Part shown: positions 15,500-19,717 of the stretch, one piece after another
How the letters are laid out: each line of letters starts with the position of its first letter
How positions within the stretch are numbered: the first letter of the stretch is position 1
From: Desulfobacteraceae bacterium
GTDB lineage: Bacteria > Desulfobacterota > DSM-4660 > Desulfatiglandales > B25-G16
Direction of reading: 5' to 3'
Length of the DNA stretch: 19,717 nucleotides
Assembly (NCBI GenBank): GCA_030615565.1
Contig: JAUWZC010000014.1
Span: forward strand, 1 to 19,717
Program-made: the position numbers and the translations under genes
Notes under the pieces: model-generated
Database searches by the model: none
What the model was told of the DNA's origin: nothing
The model's input: only the letters and a program-made list of their open reading frames with translations

Positions 15500-16495
15500 A
15501 TGAAAAGGTATCCTAAAAATTTTTTAAGGAAATTGTACAAGACAATGATTCGAATGCGCTTTTGCGAAGAAAGTCTTGTTGAACCAATTCTAAATGGAGA
15601 AGTCGGATGTCCTGTGCACCTCTATTCGGGAGAGGAAGCTATTGCCGCCGGGATTTGCGCCTCCTTGAAGGAAACGGACTATATCTTTGGCAACCACCGC
15701 TCTCATGGGCACTTTCTGGCGAAAGGTGGCAGTATGAATGAGCTTGCGGCAGAGATTTACTGTAAAGAAACGGGCTGTTCGCGGGGCAGAGGGGGGTCCA
15801 TGCATTTGATTGATCCTGATGTGGGGATGTTGGGTTCTGCGCCTATTGTGGCAGGCACCATTTCTCTGGCTCTGGGCGCTGCACTGGCTGCATCGATCAG
15901 AAAAGATAATAGGGTTGTGGTCAGTTTTTTTGGAGATGGTGCAACCGGGGAGGGCGTTCTATATGAATCATTGAATTTTTCAGCCCTTAAAAAGCTGCCG
16001 ATCGTATTTGCATGCGAAAATAATCTTTACGCCACCCATATGCCAATCCAAGAATGCCGTGTAAGAAATAATATTTATAAGATAGGAGAGCCCTTCTGTA
16101 TTGAAAGCCATGAAATAGACGGCAATGATGTGTTGCAGGTTTATGAAGCAGGACGAGAGGCAATCGACAAATGCAGAAAGGGCGAAGGGCCTGTGTTTCT
16201 TGAGTTCCTAACGTATCGCTTCCGGGGTCATGTTGGTCCTGATGATAATATCCAGGGGACACATACCGATATCCGGCCCAAGGAAGAGATGGAGAGTTGG
16301 CTTAAGAAAGACCCGATTAAACGGTTCGAGCGTTATCTTTTGAGCAATAACATGCTAGATGAGCAGGTACTGGACATCATAACACAGGAAGCAGAAAAGG
16401 AGGTTATTACAGCGCACAGTTTTGCAAAAAATAGCCCATTTCCAGACAAGAAGGAATTAAACAGATATGTTTACAAACAGGAAGCTTCAGTATAG
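15500..16495 (+). CDS. TPP-dependent 2-oxoacid dehydrogenase-type E1 alpha subunit
   Basis: A 331-residue E1-alpha of the AcoA/PdhA type. The thiamine-diphosphate motif is intact: GDG (145-147) to NN (174-175). GRGGSMHL (96-103) and MLGSAPIVAG follow family norms. H66-R-S-H-G-H71 aligns with the usual HRGHGH, with Ser replacing Gly. YRFRGHVGPDD is the C-terminal conserved block. Classical E1 works with lipoyl E2 and E3, but none is present here. Its neighbours are an initiating sugar transferase and a DegT aminotransferase, so a role in making or modifying a glycan residue (decarboxylation or carboligation of a 2-oxo acid) is plausible. Its 3' end overlaps the beta gene by 29 bases. Confidence 0.88.
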   Translation: MKRYPKNFLRKLYKTMIRMRFCEESLVEPILNGEVGCPVHLYSGEEAIAAGICASLKETDYIFGNHRSHGHFLAKGGSMNELAAEIYCKETGCSRGRGGSMHLIDPDVGMLGSAPIVAGTISLALGAALAASIRKDNRVVVSFFGDGATGEGVLYESLNFSALKKLPIVFACENNLYATHMPIQECRVRNNIYKIGEPFCIESHEIDGNDVLQVYEAGREAIDKCRKGEGPVFLEFLTYRFRGHVGPDDNIQGTHTDIRPKEEMESWLKKDPIKRFERYLLSNNMLDEQVLDIITQEAEKEVITAHSFAKNSPFPDKKELNRYVYKQEASV

Positions 16496-17453
16496 CTTGG
16501 CCATTAACGAAGCCTTGCACCAGATGATGGAGTCTGATCCATCCGTTTTCTTGATTGGTCAGGGTGTAAAAAGTCCTTGGTATGTCGGTAATACGGCACA
16601 GGGGTTGTTGGAGAGATTTGGCGTAGAGCGGGTGATCGATACACCGGTCTCGGAAAATGCCATGACCGGGGCAGCCGTTGGAGCGGCGATTTCCGGCATG
16701 AAGCCGGTGGTTGTCCATCCAAGGATAGATTTCATGCTGTATGCCTTTGATCCCATCATCAATGAGGCAGCAAACTGGTGTTATATGAATGGTGGGAAGG
16801 CCTCGGTACCTGTGGTTATTTGGGGGATCATAAACCGTGGCGGAGAGCAGGCAGCTCAACATTCCCAGGCACTTCAGGCCTTATTTGCTCATATACCGGG
16901 GCTGAAGGTGGTGATGCCTTCAACACCCTATGATGCTAAAGGGTTAATGATAGCAGCAATAAAGGATGATAATCCTGTGGTTTATATAGATGACCGCTGG
17001 CTGCATACTTTGGAAGGTGAAGTTCCTGAAGAGGTGTATGAGGTTGCCATTGGCAAAGCGGTCATAAGGAGAGAAGGCAAAGATGTGACCATGGCAGCAA
17101 CTTCTTATATGGTACACAATGCTATGCGAGCTGCAGAGGAATTGGCCAGAGATGGTATAAGTGGAGAGGTATTAGACATTCGTACAGTTAAACCCCTCGA
17201 TAAACAATTATTATTGGCCTCGGTAAAGAAGACCGGCAGGTTAGTTGTGGCTGATGGGGGTTGGAAGACCTGTGGTATAGCAGCCGAAATATTGGCCATA
17301 GTCCTTGAGGAAGCATTTGGCTATATCAAATCACCCGTTGTTAGAGTAACTTTACCTGATGTACCAGCGCCTGCGAGTTCAGCCCTGGAAAAAGTGTATT
17401 ATCCTGATTCTGGGAGTATAGTTCAGGCTGTTAAAAAAGTTTTATCCAGCTGA
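16467..17453 (+). CDS. TPP-dependent 2-oxoacid dehydrogenase-type E1 beta subunit
   Basis: A 328-residue E1-beta of the transketolase pyrimidine-domain type, with a C-terminal domain from about 195 on. DTPVSE (58-63) holds Glu63, which activates TPP in the family. GAAVGAAISGMKPVV, DFMLYAFDPIINEAA, QHSQALQALFAHIPGLKVV and PSTPYDAKGL are all recognisable. The start at 16467 gives the expected LQYSLAINEALHQMM beginning despite the 29-base overlap with the alpha gene. It should form an alpha2-beta2 enzyme with its neighbour. The segment VVIWGIINRGGEQ deviates from the usual basic substrate-proximal region, which may mark a different substrate. Confidence 0.88.
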   Translation: MFTNRKLQYSLAINEALHQMMESDPSVFLIGQGVKSPWYVGNTAQGLLERFGVERVIDTPVSENAMTGAAVGAAISGMKPVVVHPRIDFMLYAFDPIINEAANWCYMNGGKASVPVVIWGIINRGGEQAAQHSQALQALFAHIPGLKVVMPSTPYDAKGLMIAAIKDDNPVVYIDDRWLHTLEGEVPEEVYEVAIGKAVIRREGKDVTMAATSYMVHNAMRAAEELARDGISGEVLDIRTVKPLDKQLLLASVKKTGRLVVADGGWKTCGIAAEILAIVLEEAFGYIKSPVVRVTLPDVPAPASSALEKVYYPDSGSIVQAVKKVLSS

Positions 17454-17465
17454 AAGAGAGACTGT

Positions 17466-18569
17466 ATGCCTAACAAAGTTCCATTTGTAAATTATCCAAG
17501 GCAATACCGGCAGCTGAAACAAGAGTTTGATGGAGTATTTGAAGAAGTTATGTCCGGTGGCGATTTTATTTTGAGAAGTCACCTGGAGGCTTTTGAGAAA
17601 AATATCGCTGCATTCGTAGGAACCAGACATGCTATCGGTGTTAATACTGGCACAGATGCACTTTATCTTTCTGCCCATGCTCTTGGCTTTGGTTCAGGTG
17701 ATGAAGTCATAACCGTGGCCCATACCTTTGCATCCACAGTAGGTGCCATAGTCCAGTGTGGTGCAATACCTGTTCTCATTGATGTACGGGATGATTTCAA
17801 TATAGATGTGGGTCAAATTGAAGCCGCGATTACGCCCAAAACTAAGGGTATCATTCCGGTTCATCTTAACGGGCATGCCTGTGAGATGGACAAAATTATG
17901 CAGATTTCAAAAAAATATGGCCTGAAGGTCATCGAGGATGCAGCTCAGGCCCTTGGTGCATCTTTCAAGGGAAGACGATGCGGCTCATTTGGGGATACTG
18001 CGATTTTTAGCTTTTATCCAGCCAAGATGCTGGGTACTGCCGGAGACGGTGGCATGGTCTGCACCAATGATGATCGCCTGGCCCGAAAGCTCCGTGCTTT
18101 CAGGGATAATGGCAGGGTGGAAAACGTTGAAGTGATCGAATGCTTCGGTTGGTGCACAAGGCTGGATAATCTACACGCCGCTTTGCTTGACATGAAGTTT
18201 TGTTATTTTGATAAATGGGTTGAGCGACGCAGAGAGATTGCCCGGATGTATGATGATGGATTAGCAGGCATTGAAAGCTTAATGCCTCATCCTAATTCTA
18301 ATGGTGACTACTTCGATGTCTATCAGAACTACGTGATCAGGTGCAAAGAGCGAGCCGATCTGGTAGCCCATCTTCGGAAATCCGGAGTAGAAGTGCTAAT
18401 CTCCTGGGCTACCCCCTTGCATAAACAAAAAGCATTGGGCCTTAGTCACTTTAATTTGCCTATGACAGAATGTATTTCGGCTGAGGTCGTATCTTTGCCT
18501 ATATATCCTGAATTAACTGATGAGGAAGTAGAATTCGTTATAGATGCCGTGAAGAAATTTTTTATTTAA
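17466..18569 (+). CDS. DegT/DnrJ/EryC1 family PLP aminotransferase (sugar aminotransferase)
   Basis: A 367-residue fold-type I aminotransferase. VPFVNYPRQYRQL at the N-terminus, NTGTDAL (60-66; phosphate binding), IEDAAQALGA (156-165; D158 contacts the pyridine nitrogen) and SFYPAKMLGTAGDGG with Schiff-base Lys187 are diagnostic. The pattern is closest to DesV/FdtB/QdtB-type enzymes, which aminate 3-keto NDP-sugars, but 4-keto sugar aminotransferases also share it. No dehydratase or epimerase for making a keto sugar is present, so either the substrate comes from elsewhere or it is a product of the adjacent TPP enzyme. It starts 12 bases after the E1 beta stop and is preceded by GAGAG. Confidence 0.88.
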   Translation: MPNKVPFVNYPRQYRQLKQEFDGVFEEVMSGGDFILRSHLEAFEKNIAAFVGTRHAIGVNTGTDALYLSAHALGFGSGDEVITVAHTFASTVGAIVQCGAIPVLIDVRDDFNIDVGQIEAAITPKTKGIIPVHLNGHACEMDKIMQISKKYGLKVIEDAAQALGASFKGRRCGSFGDTAIFSFYPAKMLGTAGDGGMVCTNDDRLARKLRAFRDNGRVENVEVIECFGWCTRLDNLHAALLDMKFCYFDKWVERRREIARMYDDGLAGIESLMPHPNSNGDYFDVYQNYVIRCKERADLVAHLRKSGVEVLISWATPLHKQKALGLSHFNLPMTECISAEVVSLPIYPELTDEEVEFVIDAVKKFFI

Positions 18570-18596
18570 TACCATCTATAGCCCTGTAACTTAAGC

Positions 18597-19394
18597 ATGA
18601 TTAACAAGGATAGAAAGGAGATTACAGGAATTGATTATAGCACTGTAACAGAGGTCCCGGGAAATAGAGTTACCCATGAGCAGTTGGCCAGGATGTTTCA
18701 CCGTTACTGTTTTGCTGCCAGTTTCTGTAAGGGGAAGGATGTTTTGGAGGTTGCATGCGGTGCTGGACAAGGTTTGGGCTATTTGGCCAGAAAGGCCAGG
18801 CGCGTGGTTGGAGGCGATTGCACAGAAAGTTTGGTTCAGACTGCCAGGGAGCATTACAAAGACCGAGTTGAAGTCCGTCTTTTTGATGCCCATCAACTGC
18901 CATTTGGAGATAAAGGCTTTGATGTGGTGATCCTCTATGAGGCTATCTATTACCTAGTAGAACCGGAAAAGTTTGTTGCAGAGGCTCATCGTGTCCTTCG
19001 AGAAGGGGGACTTTTGCTTATTGCAACCGTAAATAAAGATTGGTCAGAATTTAATCCCAGCCCTCTTAGCACGCAATACTTTTCTGTACCAAGACTTGGC
19101 AACCTATTAAAAAGCAATGGTTTCAAGGTAGAATTTTATGGTGCTTTTTCTACTATACCGAAGACTGTAAAAGAAAAGATTATCTCAACTATTAGAAAAA
19201 TTGCTGTAGCTCTTCACCTCATCCCTAAGACGATGAAGGGAAAGGAATTACTCAAGAAGATCTTTTATGGCAAATTGATAAAATTAAAGGAGGAAATTGA
19301 GGAGGGTATTTGTGAGTACAAACCACCTGAGCCTATCTCATCCGATATTCCTAATGTTGAGTATAAAGTTCTCTATGCTGTAGCACGTATTTGA
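18597..19394 (+). CDS. SAM-dependent methyltransferase, paralogue B
   Basis: A 265-residue methyltransferase paralogous to the gene at 14072, sharing motif I (VLEVACGAGQGLGYL, 49-63), the VVILYEAIYYL block, IATVNKD followed by FNPSPLS, and the basic C-terminal segment KIAVALHLIPKT. Differences include an extra eight or so N-terminal residues and a different centre (residues 180-190). The two copies bracket the PGT-E1-DegT module, pointing to duplication with the module or two methylations on related acceptors. It is the last gene of the probable operon. The ribosome binding site is weak. Confidence 0.82.
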   Translation: MINKDRKEITGIDYSTVTEVPGNRVTHEQLARMFHRYCFAASFCKGKDVLEVACGAGQGLGYLARKARRVVGGDCTESLVQTAREHYKDRVEVRLFDAHQLPFGDKGFDVVILYEAIYYLVEPEKFVAEAHRVLREGGLLLIATVNKDWSEFNPSPLSTQYFSVPRLGNLLKSNGFKVEFYGAFSTIPKTVKEKIISTIRKIAVALHLIPKTMKGKELLKKIFYGKLIKLKEEIEEGICEYKPPEPISSDIPNVEYKVLYAVARI

Positions 19395-19555
19395 TTAATA
19401 AAATTTTAGCAAACTTTTACCGATTTCCACTCAAATCCACAGATTACCCCAGTACCATCTGCCGGAGCTACCCCAGTGAAATGAGCTTCGCTCTTCATTG
19501 ACATGAATTTCACGGGGCACAGCGGGGCATGCGCAGATTGACGCAGACTTAACAA
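19395..19555. other. Repeat-rich intergenic segment after the glycan locus
   Basis: It holds the direct repeat TACCCCAGT (19445-19453 and 19469-19477), three related CRCAGAYT words (near 19438, 19532 and 19542), the palindrome TAAAATTTTA after the last glycan stop, and the cloverleaf structure listed separately. It marks the right border of the island. Confidence 0.45.
19471..19517. repeat. Cloverleaf-like palindromic element
   Basis: The outer stem CCCC-a-GTGAAA (19471-19481) pairs with TTTCACGGGG (19508-19517), ten base pairs with one bulged A. It encloses two adjacent perfect hairpins: GAGC-ttc-GCTC (19483-19493) and TTCAT-tgac-ATGAA (19494-19507). Only one nucleotide, T19482, is unpaired at the junction. 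Such compact three-way structures resemble REP or MITE-type elements mobilised by transposases, though no copy elsewhere in the window was found. Confidence 0.6.
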
Positions 19556-19684
19556 ATGGGTGATGAAAGAACATTCAAGATAATTGGGGCTGCTATGGAG
19601 GTACACCGTGAATTAGGTTGTGGATTTATGATGCCATTTGAGAGGGCAATTGGAAATTGCCTGCTACGATCCCTGGGACTGTAA
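19556..19684 (+). pseudogene. GxxExxY-family protein, N-terminal remnant
   Basis: The 42-codon frame from the ATG at 19556 reads FKIIGAAMEVHRELGCGF, the conserved N-terminus of GxxExxY proteins (PF13366, PDDEXK-like nuclease fold). Homology ends exactly at GCGF, before the Glu and Tyr that name the family, and the frame stops at 19684. Full-length members are about 120-140 residues, so this is a truncated relic. The break coincides with the stop codon of the minus-strand gene at 19626, consistent with a deletion or insertion junction near 19626. Confidence 0.6.
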
Positions 19685-19717
19685 TGTCTTCATCAAGAGA
19701 TTCCCAGCGCAATGCAA
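19626..19717 (-). CDS. DUF2442-like protein, C-terminal end (partial)
   Basis: On the minus strand the frame entering from the right edge reads ALRWESLDEDITVPGIVAG and, after ten more residues, ends at TAA (complement of 19626-19628). The W-x-x-LDEDI-V-G-(I/L)-AG pattern matches the C-terminal end of DUF2442 proteins, which are often encoded next to a DUF4160 partner in toxin-antitoxin-like pairs. Only about 29 residues are visible and the gene continues beyond the window. It is convergent with the glycan locus and overlaps the truncated GxxExxY frame. Confidence 0.55.
   Translation of the reverse strand, partial: ALRWESLDEDITVPGIVAGNFQLPSQMAS

Noticed and set aside
1..19717. CRISPR arrays, tRNA and rRNA genes, replication origins
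   Set aside because: No regularly spaced repeats, tRNA-like cloverleaf with CCA/T-loop features, rRNA signature or DnaA-box cluster was seen on either strand.

Overview
The window reads as a surface-polysaccharide (Wzx/Wzy-type O-antigen, capsule or exopolysaccharide) biosynthesis locus of a Gram-negative-like bacterium. Mobile-element debris borders it on both sides. The taxon cannot be fixed from the sequence. The mix of a REP-associated tyrosine transposase, a group II intron, GxxExxY and DUF2442 relics and an AT-rich glycan island with TTG/GTG starts is common in environmental lineages such as Planctomycetes, Nitrospirota, Desulfobacterota and their relatives, but that is only a guess.

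Left flank (1-2281): the C-terminal part of a REP-associated tyrosine transposase (RAYT) runs in from the left edge. A GC-richer group II intron reverse transcriptase/maturase abuts it and still carries its catalytic domains V and VI. The intron RNA upstream of the RT gene is missing, so the element looks 5'-truncated. Behind the inferred 3' splice site sits an orphan 28-codon reading frame whose stop codon overlaps the ribosome binding site of wzx.

Export and polymerisation (2282-6121): a Wzx-like flippase, a CDP-alcohol phosphotransferase-fold protein, and a multi-spanning Wzy-like polymerase candidate. A terminator-like hairpin follows in a 317-base gap.

Assembly genes (6439-19394): a GT2 glycosyltransferase, a methyltransferase, a GT4 glycosyltransferase, three CDP-alcohol phosphotransferase-fold genes coupled by ATGA overlaps, a second GT4, two methyltransferases, a PglC/WcaJ-type initiating sugar-phosphate transferase, paired E1-alpha and E1-beta subunits of a thiamine-diphosphate enzyme, a DegT/DnrJ/EryC1 aminotransferase, and another methyltransferase paralogous to the one at 14072. 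Gaps from 8447 onward are mostly below 35 bases or are overlaps, so this is probably one transcript.

Right flank (19395-19717): a cloverleaf-like palindrome, the N-terminal remnant of a GxxExxY-family gene, and the C-terminal end of a DUF2442-like gene on the minus strand.

The most striking signal is that all four CDP-alcohol phosphotransferase homologues keep the first three aspartates of the family signature but lack the fourth, which is the proposed catalytic base: three have Gly and one has His. They sit among glycosyltransferases rather than lipid genes. A second signal is a two-subunit TPP enzyme with no E2 or E3 partner, placed between the initiating transferase and a sugar aminotransferase. 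Together they suggest a glycan with unusual phospho-alcohol decorations and an unusual TPP/PLP-derived residue. That is inference.
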